Assembly (NCBI GenBank): GCA_937868485.1 | Contig: CALMML010000355.1 | Span: 1 to 35,388, forward strand | Reading direction: 5' to 3' | Source: an uncultured Myxococcales bacterium | GTDB taxonomy: Bacteria > Myxococcota_A > Polyangia > Palsa-1104 > JAEUJZ01 | Length of the DNA: 35,388 nt | In this document: piece by piece, positions 27,477-35,388 of the stretch | Layout of the letters: each line of letters starts with the position of its first letter | How positions within the stretch are numbered: the stretch's first letter is position 1 | The notes under the pieces: generated by a model | What the model was told of the DNA's origin: nothing | Databases searched by the model: none | What the model saw: only the letters and a program-made list of their open reading frames with translations | Translations under genes and position numbers: made by a program

Positions 27477-29377
27477 GGCGTAACTCCGCTTCTCCACACC
27501 GTGGACGAAAGGTTGTTGGCAGACCGATACTGCTGCGACTTGAGCAGCACCTTGACGAGCGGCTTTACGCGATAGCCACCCTCGACAAGCGCCGTCGTCA
27601 TTTGGTCACGCAGTGCGCTGTCTTCCGTCCCAAGGGATCGACCAAGGAAGCTCTCTGCAACGTTCTGCGCCACGCACGGAGCAAAGTCCGCACGATGCGT
27701 CAGGTATTCGCCCATTCCCTTTGCGCCAAGGTCCGTGTTTTCCACCGAGGCATAGGCTCCGCGCAGCATGCCAGTCGTCGGCGTCGAAAAGATGTTGTCG
27801 TAGCGCGTGTTGCACGAAGCCGGAATCTTGCCTCCGACCTGCTTGCACGCATCGCTCTGCGCCGGATACTGCTTCGGATCGAGATAGCTCCAGTCGTTTT
27901 CCACCCAGCGCGCAAAGTAGGCCGACAGCGGCTCCAGCGTCTGATGGCACGCCGCGCAGCCTTCGCGCTTCATCAGATCCGATTCCTTCGAGGGCGGCAG
28001 CAGAAGTCCCGCTGGTGCCACGAAGTCTCGACACAGGAACATGTTGTAGACCGCGTGTGCACGCGAGCGTCGGGTCGCGTACTTGAACAGAAACAGAGGC
28101 ATCGTCAAGATGCCTGCCGACGACGATCCCGCATCGACTTTCTGCCAGTTCATCAGGTCTTGCGGAAGCAGGTTCGCGGGCATCGCATCCGGGGATGGCA
28201 GCGACGTTGAGCCCAGATCCTTGTCGTTCCAGTTCGATCGCGAAGACAGCTTGTAGAACTGCGCGAGCGGACCGTTTACGTAGGTGTACTTGGCCGACAC
28301 CACCTCGCGGAAGTCACGGTCTTCCAAGAACAGGTTGTAGAAGAACACTTGCGGCTCTTCCGCGACCCACAATGACTGCCACGTTCGGTATTCAAACGCC
28401 TGCGCATCCGTCGGATCATCCACACCCAGCAGCGTGTTGCGCGAAGACACAAACGCCGCGCGCGGCTGGGATGCAAGGAAGTTGGCCGCCGGCATGCACA
28501 GCTCTAGACCGGGACCGCAGCCGCACCCTTGCGAGTTCGACACACCGTAACCCGTACGGCAGTCGAGCGTCGTCGTTGGTGCCGTGTCCATCGGAGCCGA
28601 CGCCACCGTGTTCGCTTCTTCTTTGCAGACGCGAATCTGCATCGTATCGGTCTTGGTATCCGATTCCTTCAGCAGCTCGTTGTTCAGCGTGTAGCCCGGA
28701 AAGCGCGCCGGCCACGTCGTCGCGTTGTAACGATCCGCCGGGCTTGAGCTCTTGTAATCGGAATACAGCCACCACGGCTTGACCACCACCGTGTACTGAT
28801 CCAGCACCGCTTTGTCGACGGGCTTGGCCGTTCCCGTAGGAGGCAGCGCCGCATTCACATCGGGATACTTCAGACCCGTTTCCGATTCGAGCAGACAGAA
28901 GCCAGCCTTCACCAGGTTGTTCCACTGCGGATAGGTCGGATCGGTGGTCTTGGGGACTTGCGCATGACGCGCTCGTCGCTGACCCGGACGATAGTAGACC
29001 CAGGTATCCTTCCCGGTATCGTCTTTCACAAGGATGCGCGCCAAGGTGTTGCGATTGGTTCCCACCTGGAACGACACCGTCTGCGGTCGCAACAGATCCG
29101 AGTAGATTCGGGTCAGTCGGTCGGCATAGGTATCACCGCTCAGGTGTGTGTCAATCCATGACTCCAGGTTGAAGTCGGAGCGCTCGAACTCCTGTAGGTC
29201 TTGCTCCGTCGGCATCCGTCCGAGCAAGTCGATGCACAAGGTTCGGAAGTACTTGTAATCGAGAAGTGTCTTTTCTGCGGTTGCAGCCTGGCTCTGTCCA
29301 CCAAACAGACAGAGTCCCAAAAGCAGGCTCGCGACCACTGTGGGCCGTCGGGAAAGCGAAGTCTGCGCGTGTCGCAT
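27473..29377 (-). CDS. DUF1549/DUF1588/DUF1585-like secreted protein, partner of DUF1501
   Basis: 634 residues with a Sec signal peptide (hydrophobic LLLGLCLFGG, cleavage likely after SQA at 31). The N-terminal YFRTLCIDLLGRMPTEQDL resembles DUF1549. A middle Cys-rich insert holds GCGCGPGLELC. A C-terminal DUF1588-like part has RRSRAHAVYNMFLCRDF and REGCAACHQTLEPL (CAACH at 474-478), then a DUF1585-like end FAPCVAQNVAESFLGRSLG. The CxxCH may bind heme, but in DUF1588 it is usually called a conserved Cys motif, so heme is not certain. ATG 29377 was chosen for the AGGAGGG ribosome site just before it and for the signal peptide. It is the first gene of the operon and diverges from the transglutaminase gene. 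Confidence 0.82.
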   Translation of the reverse strand: MRHAQTSLSRRPTVVASLLLGLCLFGGQSQAATAEKTLLDYKYFRTLCIDLLGRMPTEQDLQEFERSDFNLESWIDTHLSGDTYADRLTRIYSDLLRPQTVSFQVGTNRNTLARILVKDDTGKDTWVYYRPGQRRARHAQVPKTTDPTYPQWNNLVKAGFCLLESETGLKYPDVNAALPPTGTAKPVDKAVLDQYTVVVKPWWLYSDYKSSSPADRYNATTWPARFPGYTLNNELLKESDTKTDTMQIRVCKEEANTVASAPMDTAPTTTLDCRTGYGVSNSQGCGCGPGLELCMPAANFLASQPRAAFVSSRNTLLGVDDPTDAQAFEYRTWQSLWVAEEPQVFFYNLFLEDRDFREVVSAKYTYVNGPLAQFYKLSSRSNWNDKDLGSTSLPSPDAMPANLLPQDLMNWQKVDAGSSSAGILTMPLFLFKYATRRSRAHAVYNMFLCRDFVAPAGLLLPPSKESDLMKREGCAACHQTLEPLSAYFARWVENDWSYLDPKQYPAQSDACKQVGGKIPASCNTRYDNIFSTPTTGMLRGAYASVENTDLGAKGMGEYLTHRADFAPCVAQNVAESFLGRSLGTEDSALRDQMTTALVEGGYRVKPLVKVLLKSQQYRSANNLSSTVWRSGVTP

Positions 29378-29478
29378 GATCCCTCCTGTCAACACAAGAC
29401 ATTCCCAGATCTGCACGTAGAATCAACAGCAATCACGACGGCATCGGAAGCACGTAGAGCGATTGTGTTTCCTCGGTC

Positions 29479-29491
29479 CGACCACGAGAAT
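29479..29491. repeat. Copy 2 of the 13-base shared intergenic element
   Basis: CGACCACGAGAAT, identical to 5664-5676, lies in the divergent region between the DUF1549 operon and the transglutaminase gene. It directly follows, in minus-strand reading, the candidate -10 of the DUF1549 operon promoter, so it would cover the transcription start area. Confidence 0.35.
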
Positions 29492-29518
29492 CTACAAATT
29501 CAGCATGTTGAATGTCAG
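29491..29518 (-). promoter_or_regulatory. Candidate promoter of the DUF1549-lipoprotein-DUF1501 operon
   Basis: On the minus strand CTGACA (29518-29513, five of six matches to TTGACA) is followed after 16 bases by TGTAGA (29496-29491), a weak -10. The whole spacer region is filled by the near-palindrome TTCAGCATGTTGAA (29499-29512). It would start transcription about 105 bases before the ATG at 29377. The call rests on eye matching only. Confidence 0.3.
29498..29509 (+). repeat. Operator-like repeat ATTCAGCATGTT, copy 1
   Basis: A 12-base sequence repeated exactly at 29594-29605. This copy is part of a 14-base near-palindrome, TTCA-R-CATG-Y-TGAA form (29499-29512), and lies within the spacer of the candidate minus-strand promoter. 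That is a place where a repressor or MerR-like activator often binds. Confidence 0.4.
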
Positions 29519-29593
29519 TACAAAAGGGAAATACGTCACACCATGCAGTCCCAGCGGCTGACCGTCATAGCCCAGAGTAAAGTAGGGATGTCG

Positions 29594-29605
29594 ATTCAGC
29601 ATGTT
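29594..29605 (+). repeat. Operator-like repeat ATTCAGCATGTT, copy 2
   Basis: The second exact copy, 26 bases upstream of the transglutaminase start codon. The right half continues as TTCA instead of TGAA, so the dyad is less perfect here. A protein bound here would block the ribosome site or promoter of the plus-strand genes. Confidence 0.4.
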
Positions 29606-29631
29606 TCATCCGAGGAAGGACAAAAAGGCCG

Positions 29632-31173
29632 ATGACCGACTATCTGTACCGAGGAGAAGCGACACATCCAGCCTGGTCGGGATACTGGTGGCCGATGCTC
29701 ACCAATCGCGATCGCAGCGACTACATGAACCTGTATGACGACGGTGGACCGCTCGATAAGTACGATCAGTACTGCGTCGCGTGTGGCTTTCCCAACCCTC
29801 GCAGCAAAGAGTTTGAAGGCTGGCGACACTTTGCGGACAAGCGACTCGAAGAAGCGACCGGGTTTGCCGCCTTTTGGTGGGGACACTGCAACGGCTGGGC
29901 AGCGGCCTCTGTGCTCGAAGATGAACCGACGACGGAACGCGAAGCCAGTGGCATCCACTTTCAAGTCGGCGATCAAAAAGGACTCCTCACGGTCTGTCAC
30001 AACGGGGATCCCGTCGACATCATTCGCAAGCTCGGAGAAAACGACGCGCACCTGTTTCACTCGACGCTGATTCAGTCGATTGGCAAGGAAAAGCGCGGGC
30101 TCATCTTCGATACCAAGCTCGATCCGATTGATCCCGCAACCGGCGAACCACGACGAGAAGTCTGGAACTATCCCGCGTATCGTTATCAGTTTGACTACAG
30201 CGAAGCCGGACCAAGCACCTGGGATGTGACCGCGCAGGTCTGGTTTGCCAACGATGCCGTGATGCCAAACTTCGTCGGTGTCAAGAACTGGCCGATGGAT
30301 GAAAGACCGAAGGTGTATGCCTATCGGATTGTCGGCAGCCAGGAATACCCGCAGAGCGGATACTGGATTGGCGGATCACGGCTCGATCATCCCGACTTGA
30401 TGTGGCGACCGCAGCCGCTGACGGTACAAAACGCGGCGGAGACGCGCAGTCCGGGGTCCAGCCAGACCAACTTCCATCCGACGCTGCGGACCTTGGTGTA
30501 CTCGATCATCGCGGGTGAGCAGGCCACCGTGTCGCAGACCGTCGTCGCGCACTACCAGAGCCTGGATCTGCACTGGGTGGTCACGCAAGACGAAGAAGCC
30601 GCGTATCCGCCACCGCTCTCTGTTGGAGACTACTGGCGCTATGCAGTGACGACGCAGGACACCATCGGCAACTGGACGCGACCGTTTCTGCTTCACGTCG
30701 AAGTGGTCGGCTGGGACAAAGACGACTGGGTGTTCGAGGTTGGCGCGATTCACACAGGCGATGTGATTCCTGAACGTCACGTCCTGTACTTCGACAAACA
30801 GACACGGATGCTGTCCGATGCGTCTCCCTATCCGGGCGGCTATGCGTACACGCTGCGGCAAGACAAAGAGACCAAAGCGTTTACGCGCAGCGACGATCCA
30901 GCGCTGTGGGAAAACAGTCCGTTGCGACGCCTCCTGACGCAGGTTCCCTATGCGTGGGATCGCGCCGGAATGGAGCCCGTGATTCAAGTAACGCTCAAGT
31001 CGCTCGCGAAGGAACCGATTGCGTGTCGCAAGCTCGCGGTGTCCAAAGGAGTCCAGACCTGGGCCGATCACTGCGTCAGCAGTCCGCGCGGAAACCTGCG
31101 AGGCATGTTCTTGACGGCGGATCTCGACAAGGTATCTGCGCAGCTTATCGATCTCGGTCACAAGACCACCTAA
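29632..31173 (+). CDS. Elicitor-type transglutaminase-like protein
   Basis: 513 residues. The N-terminal part matches the transglutaminase-elicitor family, known from Phytophthora GP42 and also found in some bacteria. It has WSGYWWPML, then DDGGPLDKYDQY, and the active-site-like FWWGHCNGWAAAS with C86. Further on are FHSTLIQSIG (H143), GLIFD (D160) and EVWNYPAYRYQF, in the order Cys-His-Asp of papain-like transglutaminases. The region after about 290 is a separate, mostly beta domain without a recognised family. There is no signal peptide, so it is cytoplasmic or leaves by another route. An AAGGACAAAAAGG stretch precedes the ATG. A methyltransferase follows after 15 bases. Crosslinking or deamidating activity is inferred; it could also be a Cys protease. 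Confidence 0.7.
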   Translation: MTDYLYRGEATHPAWSGYWWPMLTNRDRSDYMNLYDDGGPLDKYDQYCVACGFPNPRSKEFEGWRHFADKRLEEATGFAAFWWGHCNGWAAASVLEDEPTTEREASGIHFQVGDQKGLLTVCHNGDPVDIIRKLGENDAHLFHSTLIQSIGKEKRGLIFDTKLDPIDPATGEPRREVWNYPAYRYQFDYSEAGPSTWDVTAQVWFANDAVMPNFVGVKNWPMDERPKVYAYRIVGSQEYPQSGYWIGGSRLDHPDLMWRPQPLTVQNAAETRSPGSSQTNFHPTLRTLVYSIIAGEQATVSQTVVAHYQSLDLHWVVTQDEEAAYPPPLSVGDYWRYAVTTQDTIGNWTRPFLLHVEVVGWDKDDWVFEVGAIHTGDVIPERHVLYFDKQTRMLSDASPYPGGYAYTLRQDKETKAFTRSDDPALWENSPLRRLLTQVPYAWDRAGMEPVIQVTLKSLAKEPIACRKLAVSKGVQTWADHCVSSPRGNLRGMFLTADLDKVSAQLIDLGHKTT

Positions 31174-31188
31174 CGCGGACGACGCGCC

Positions 31189-32007
31189 ATGTCACACGAT
31201 CCCTTCTCCGGTCTTCCCTCACAGCTTCCCAGCGACGACATCAAGCAGCTTGCAAAGGCACAGTTTGCGGGCTCTGCAGAGCGCTTTGTTGCAAGTCCTT
31301 TGCATCGCTTGGGAGACGATCTTCTGCAGATGGTTTCGCTCGCGAAGCTGTCAGGAACCGAGCGCGTGCTGGATGTCGCAACAGGAGGCGGACACACAGC
31401 GCTCGCGTTTTCACGACACGCAAAGGAAGTGGTGGCGTCGGATCTGACGCCGCGCATGCTCGAAGTGGCCGCGCAGTTTGTCGCAGAACACCAGCAAGAC
31501 AACGTGCGATTTGTCTTGGCGGATGCCGAAGCGCTGCCGTTTCCCGACGCAGACTTTGATGTGGTCACAGCCAGACTCGCGCCGCATCACTTTCCTTCGC
31601 CTGCGCGCTTTGTGCAGCAAGTAGCGCGCGTGCTCCGTCCCGGTGGTCGCTTCATTCTCGACGACAACATGGCGCCTGAAGACGATGAGCTGGATGCGTT
31701 TATGGACCGCTTCGAGCGCTGGCGCGATCCCAGTCACGTCCGGGCCCATCGCATGTCAGCGTGGCGAACGCTCTGTGAGTCCGTCGGTCTGCGCATCACG
31801 GAAGTCACTCCGCTCGCGAAGAAAGTCTATCCGTTTGATGAATGGACCGAGCGGATGCGGCTTCCCTCGCAGCAGACGCGCGCGCTGTCCGACTGGCTGT
31901 TGCAAGCGTCCGCGCACTGTAGAGACTTCTTCGATGTCCGTGAGAGCGACGGAAAAGTAGTCTCTCTGTGCGCGACGTTCGGAATCCTGGTCGCGACCAA
32001 GCCCTGA
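31189..32007 (+). CDS. Class I SAM-dependent methyltransferase (UbiE/Methyltransf_11 type)
   Basis: 272 residues. The SAM loop is VLDVATGGGHTALAF (about 60-74), followed by the acidic residue after strand 2 (VVASDLTPRML), the ADAEALPFPDADFDVVTARLAPHHF stretch split over motifs II and III, and RVLRPGGRFILDDN. This is the pattern of small-molecule C- or O-methyltransferases such as UbiE-like enzymes. The C-terminal part has a helical cap (FDEWTERMRLPSQQTRALSDWL) seen in several UbiE-like proteins. It starts 15 bases after the transglutaminase gene, so the two are probably one transcript. It ends 17 bases before the converging metH. The substrate is not predictable. Confidence 0.88.
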   Translation: MSHDPFSGLPSQLPSDDIKQLAKAQFAGSAERFVASPLHRLGDDLLQMVSLAKLSGTERVLDVATGGGHTALAFSRHAKEVVASDLTPRMLEVAAQFVAEHQQDNVRFVLADAEALPFPDADFDVVTARLAPHHFPSPARFVQQVARVLRPGGRFILDDNMAPEDDELDAFMDRFERWRDPSHVRAHRMSAWRTLCESVGLRITEVTPLAKKVYPFDEWTERMRLPSQQTRALSDWLLQASAHCRDFFDVRESDGKVVSLCATFGILVATKP

Positions 32008-32024
32008 TCCCAAACCGCTACGTA

Positions 32025-35000
32025 CTAACCGCCCGTGATGCTGAAGTAGCGCGCATCGGTGTGATGACTGATGATCGCGGCGGTCGACTGCTCTGGAACG
32101 ATCTGGAACTCTTCAGACAGCGCAACCCCGATCCGCTCCGCCCCAAGCAAGCGGAACATCTGAACGTGATCTTCCAGGCGCGGACACGCAGGATATCCGA
32201 AGCTGTAGCGGCTCCCTTGATAGCCTTGCTGGAACAGATGCTCGACGAGCGGAGCGTCCGCCGCGCTGATTCCTAGCTCCTGACGAATGCGCTTGTGCAG
32301 CCACTCTGCGAGCGCTTCCGTCGCTTCCACCGCCAGTCCGTGAAAGTGCAGATAGTCATCGTAGCGATGCTTGGCAAACATCTCTGCTTCCACCAGCGAC
32401 GGTGTATCGCCCATCGTCACCAGCGTAATCGGCAGCACATCGAACCCTTCCGAAAGTGCCTTGTCTTTGCGACGGAAAAAGTCCGAAATACACAGTCGCT
32501 TGCCTTGCGGCTGACGCGGAAAGGTAAAGCGCTCTGCTTCGGTAAACTGGTTCGGAGTCCCCGGCGGATGCAGCACCACCAAGCTGTTTTCGTCCGAGTA
32601 GCACGGGAAGTAGCCATATAGCAGCCGAGGCCGCAGCAGTCGACGCTCCAGCGCGCGCTCGCACCACCTGTAGAACTTCGGCTCGACCGTCTCCGACACA
32701 AAGTGACGATATTCCTCTTCCGAGCGACGACCGCGACGGTACTGCCACTGACCCCGGAACAGCACCAAGCGATTGATGTAACCAAACACATCGCGCAGGT
32801 TGATCTGTCCCCCTTCGAGCAGCTTCGTCCCCCAAAACGGCGGCTGCGGAACCTGCGCAAGCTGCGAGACATCCGACGGAACATACTCCATCGCCGCTTG
32901 CATCGCTTCGACCCGCAGCTCGGCTTTGTTTAGCTCGCTCTGAATCCGCTGTCCCGCCAGCTTCTTTCGTCCCGGTCCCGTCAGCGTGCGATCTTCGGGC
33001 TTGATGTGTCCGCACAGCTCGTCCATCAGCCGCAGACCCGAAAACGCATCGACACCGTAATACACTTCGCCACCGCGATACGACGATGCCAGCGGACCTT
33101 CGACATACGCACGATTGAGCGCCGCACCACCACACAGCACCGGAATCGACCAGCCGCGCGTGGTCATCAGCTCCAGGTTTTCCTTCATCACCACCGTCGA
33201 CTTCACCAGCAGTCCAGACATTCCGATCGCATCGGCTTTGTGCTGCTCTGCCGCTTCCAAGATCGCGTCAATCGGCTGCTTGATTCCCAGGTTGACTACC
33301 CGATAGCCGTTGTTCGATAGGATGATATCGACGAGGTTTTTGCCAATGTCGTGAACGTCTCCCTTCACCGTTCCAAGCACGATCACGCCCTTTTCGGACC
33401 CGCTCGACTTGTCCATAAACGGCTCCAGGTACGCCACCGCCGCTTTCATCGTCTCTGCCGACTGGAGCACAAACGGAAGCTGCATCTGTCCCGAACCGAA
33501 CAGCTCACCGACGGTCTTCATGCCTTCCAGCAGGATCTCGTTGATGATTCCAAGCGGCTTGTGTCCCTCGTTGAGCGCTTCTTCCAGCAGCTTGTCGATT
33601 CCGACTTTCTTTCCGTCGATGATGCGTCGCTGAAGTCGCTCTGCCAGCGTTCCTGTCTCGCTCCGCTGCGTGCTCGTGTCCGTCGACTCTCCGCCAAAGC
33701 GCTCGACGAACTTGAACAGCGGATCGTAGCCCGGTGACCGACGGTCGTAGATCAGATCCCGCGCCAGATCGACATCCGCAGCCTTGAGCTTCGACAGCGG
33801 CAAGATCTTGGCCGGACTGACAATCGCTGCGTCGAGTCCGTTTAAGATCGCCTCCGACAGAAACACCGAGTTTAAGACCTGTCGCGCAAACGGCTTGAGG
33901 CCAAAGCTCACGTTCGACAGACCGAGCAGCGTCAGCGCCCCCGGCAGCGTCTCTTTGATCAGCCGAATGCCCGACAGCGTCTCGACGGCAGCGTTGCGAC
34001 TGTCTTCATCGCCCGAGCCAATCGTAAACGTCAGTGGATCAAACAGCAGCGACGATGGAGCCAGTCCGTGTCCGTCCACCGCCAGGTTGTAGATGCGCCG
34101 AGCGACTTCCAGCTTGCGATCTGCCGTCTTGGCCATTCCGTCTTCGTCGATGGTCAGGACCACCAGCGAAGCGCCATAGCGACGAGCCAGCGCACAGATT
34201 CGGTTGGCCTTTTCTTCGCCATCTTCCAAGTTGACGGAGTTGATGACCGCGCGTCCCCCGAGCAGCTTCAGCGACTCCTCCAGCACATCAAGCTGCGTCG
34301 TATCAATCACCAGCGGCTGGGTAATCTGCGTGGCATAGCGACGGAGCACTTCACGCATATCACGCACTTCATCGCGTCCCACATACGCCGTGCAGACATC
34401 GATAAGGTGCGCTCCTTCGGCCACTTGCTCGCGACCGACTTCGACGAGTCCTTCAAAGTCTTCCCGCAGCAGCAGCTCGCGGAACTTCTTGCTGCCGTTG
34501 GCGTTGCTGCGCTCTCCGATGATGAGCGGCGGCGGTTCCTGAAGCAGCGGCACCGACATATACAGCGACGACGCCTGTCCACCTGTCTTGTATTCGGGAC
34601 GCGGTCTTCCGTAAAACGCCCGCACCGGCTCACTGCGCACGCGACTCGCCACCGCAGAAATGTGCGACGGAGTCGTTCCGCAGCAGCCACCGACCAGCGA
34701 GATCCCGAACTCTTTGACAAAGCGCTCTTGGAAGTCCGCCAGCATCTCCGGCTTTAGGTCATACGTCGCAACGCCACCTTCATTGCGAGGCAGACCCGCA
34801 TTCGGCTGCACCGCGACGAAGCGACTCGCGTTTTGACCGAAAAACCGAACGTGCTCTTGCATCAAGTCCGGTCCCGTCGCGCAGTTGAGTCCAATTCCGT
34901 CCGGCTCAATCGCTTCCAGCGCAGGCAGCGCCGCCGCGACATCGGTTCCGACCAGCATCGTCCCGGTCGTCTCGATCGTAAGCTGCGTAAAGATCGGAAC

Positions 35001-35388
35001 TTCTCGTCCCGCGATCTCCATCGCTCGCCGGGCTGCCAGCACGCCGCACTTGACGCCCAGCAGATCCTGCGCCGTCTCAATCAGGATCAGATCCGCGCCA
35101 CCCTCGATAAGTCCCTGCATCTGCGTGCAGTACGAATCGAACAGCTCATTCCACGAGGTATGCCCGAGCGTCACCAGCTTGGTCGTCGGTCCCACCGATC
35201 CAGCGACGAAGCGCGGCCACTCTGGCGTCGAAAAGGAATCGGCCACCTGACGGGCAATCTGCGCGGATCGTCGTGACAAGTCGAGCGCGCGATCGGCAAT
35301 CTGATATTCCGCCAGCACCAGCGACGTCGAGCCAAAGCTGTTCGTCTCGACGATGTCCGCACCTGCCGCATAGTACGCCGCGTGAACG
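32025..35388 (-). CDS. metH: Cobalamin-dependent methionine synthase (N-terminus beyond window)
   Basis: About 1120 residues are visible; roughly the first 50-100 are missing at the right edge. MetH moves a methyl group from methyltetrahydrofolate through cobalamin to homocysteine. The domains follow in order. The homocysteine domain has ETNSFGSTS, GLNCATGP and GGCCGTTPSH, the last two holding the zinc cysteines. The folate domain has PLLIxGERSNANGSKKF-like and FDPLTFTIGSGDEDSR. The cobalamin domain has DVHDIGKNLVDIIL, with the lower-ligand His, and MSGLLVKSTVVM. The C-terminal activation domain has RYSFGYPACPRLED and PEQSTAAIISHH. So the reactivation module is complete. Any leader, including a cobalamin riboswitch, would lie outside. 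The frame is intact throughout. Confidence 0.97.
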   Translation of the reverse strand, partial: VHAAYYAAGADIVETNSFGSTSLVLAEYQIADRALDLSRRSAQIARQVADSFSTPEWPRFVAGSVGPTTKLVTLGHTSWNELFDSYCTQMQGLIEGGADLILIETAQDLLGVKCGVLAARRAMEIAGREVPIFTQLTIETTGTMLVGTDVAAALPALEAIEPDGIGLNCATGPDLMQEHVRFFGQNASRFVAVQPNAGLPRNEGGVATYDLKPEMLADFQERFVKEFGISLVGGCCGTTPSHISAVASRVRSEPVRAFYGRPRPEYKTGGQASSLYMSVPLLQEPPPLIIGERSNANGSKKFRELLLREDFEGLVEVGREQVAEGAHLIDVCTAYVGRDEVRDMREVLRRYATQITQPLVIDTTQLDVLEESLKLLGGRAVINSVNLEDGEEKANRICALARRYGASLVVLTIDEDGMAKTADRKLEVARRIYNLAVDGHGLAPSSLLFDPLTFTIGSGDEDSRNAAVETLSGIRLIKETLPGALTLLGLSNVSFGLKPFARQVLNSVFLSEAILNGLDAAIVSPAKILPLSKLKAADVDLARDLIYDRRSPGYDPLFKFVERFGGESTDTSTQRSETGTLAERLQRRIIDGKKVGIDKLLEEALNEGHKPLGIINEILLEGMKTVGELFGSGQMQLPFVLQSAETMKAAVAYLEPFMDKSSGSEKGVIVLGTVKGDVHDIGKNLVDIILSNNGYRVVNLGIKQPIDAILEAAEQHKADAIGMSGLLVKSTVVMKENLELMTTRGWSIPVLCGGAALNRAYVEGPLASSYRGGEVYYGVDAFSGLRLMDELCGHIKPEDRTLTGPGRKKLAGQRIQSELNKAELRVEAMQAAMEYVPSDVSQLAQVPQPPFWGTKLLEGGQINLRDVFGYINRLVLFRGQWQYRRGRRSEEEYRHFVSETVEPKFYRWCERALERRLLRPRLLYGYFPCYSDENSLVVLHPPGTPNQFTEAERFTFPRQPQGKRLCISDFFRRKDKALSEGFDVLPITLVTMGDTPSLVEAEMFAKHRYDDYLHFHGLAVEATEALAEWLHKRIRQELGISAADAPLVEHLFQQGYQGSRYSFGYPACPRLEDHVQMFRLLGAERIGVALSEEFQIVPEQSTAAIISHHTDARYFSITGG

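Noticed and set aside
25643-27575. Overlapping plus-strand frames of 235 and 306 codons
   Set aside because: Antisense to the DUF1501 and lipoprotein genes; composition is Arg/His/Gln-rich without motifs.
27942-27956. CAACH in the DUF1588-like part as proof of a c-type cytochrome
   Set aside because: The motif fits CxxCH, but it belongs to a conserved DUF1588 Cys motif and no axial-ligand pattern of a cytochrome fold was recognised, so heme binding is left open.
27023-28210. 395-codon plus-strand open frame
   Set aside because: It is antisense to the lipoprotein and DUF1549 genes, is Arg/Ser-rich as expected for a shadow frame, and has no recognisable domain.
29201-29635. 144-codon plus-strand frame reaching into the transglutaminase start
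   Set aside because: It begins inside the DUF1549 gene on the other strand and has no motif or good ribosome site; the 29378-29631 part looks regulatory.

Overview
The window is a gene-dense stretch (no gap above about 255 bases) of a moderately GC-rich bacterial chromosome. A LolA-like periplasmic carrier, a complete CusCBA-type tripartite efflux system, Tat and lipoprotein signals all point to a diderm. The mix of an RNase Y-like HD protein, a DUF1501 / DUF1549-DUF1588-DUF1585 pair, an elicitor-type transglutaminase, a FAM20/HipA-like secreted kinase and a small RRM protein is most reminiscent of Myxococcota or a related deltaproteobacterial lineage. That assignment is an inference from gene content, not from a marker comparison. 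No rRNA, tRNA, CRISPR array, insertion sequence or prophage was seen.

Layout. 1-5576: the 5' part of pyrG (minus) diverges from an RNase Y-like gene and a GT39-like membrane protein (plus), which converge on a secreted SRPBCC/START-type protein (minus). 5818-10389: a plus-strand run of fumC, rsmB (start abuts the fumC stop), fabG, an acyl carrier protein and a LolA-like protein whose start lies inside the ACP gene. 10621-10911: a free-standing RRM RNA-binding protein. 11035-17471: a copper/silver efflux block made of a small Cys-rich secreted protein, cusC, cusB and cusA. The last three are joined by ATGA overlaps, and CusB ends in a His/Met-rich tandem repeat. 17487-21236 (minus): a penicillin-acylase-family lipoprotein candidate followed by a DUF1624/HGSNAT-like membrane acetyltransferase. 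21317-22369 (plus): a predicted extracytoplasmic FAM20/HipA-like kinase. It converges on a minus-strand pair, a polyprenyl-phosphate sugar transferase that starts exopolysaccharide synthesis and a membrane SpoIIE-like phosphatase with eroded motifs. 25418-29377 (minus): a three-gene operon (DUF1549/1588/1585 protein, lipoprotein, DUF1501 Tat substrate) closed by a clear intrinsic terminator. 29632-32007 (plus): an elicitor-type transglutaminase and a SAM methyltransferase. 32025-end (minus): metH, lacking only its N-terminus because the window ends.

Housekeeping genes (pyrG, fumC, rsmB, metH) alternate with accessory envelope genes. The parts most worth following are: the secreted kinase facing a degenerate phosphatase that sits with an EPS-initiating enzyme; the transglutaminase/methyltransferase pair, whose upstream region carries repeated operator-like sequences; the fabG-ACP-LolA cassette with no ketosynthase in view; the acylase/acetyltransferase pair; and the DUF1501 operon. 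The metal-binding adornments of the Cus system (CusB tail and Cys-rich leader protein) are also notable. All functions are read from sequence motifs by eye; no database search was run.
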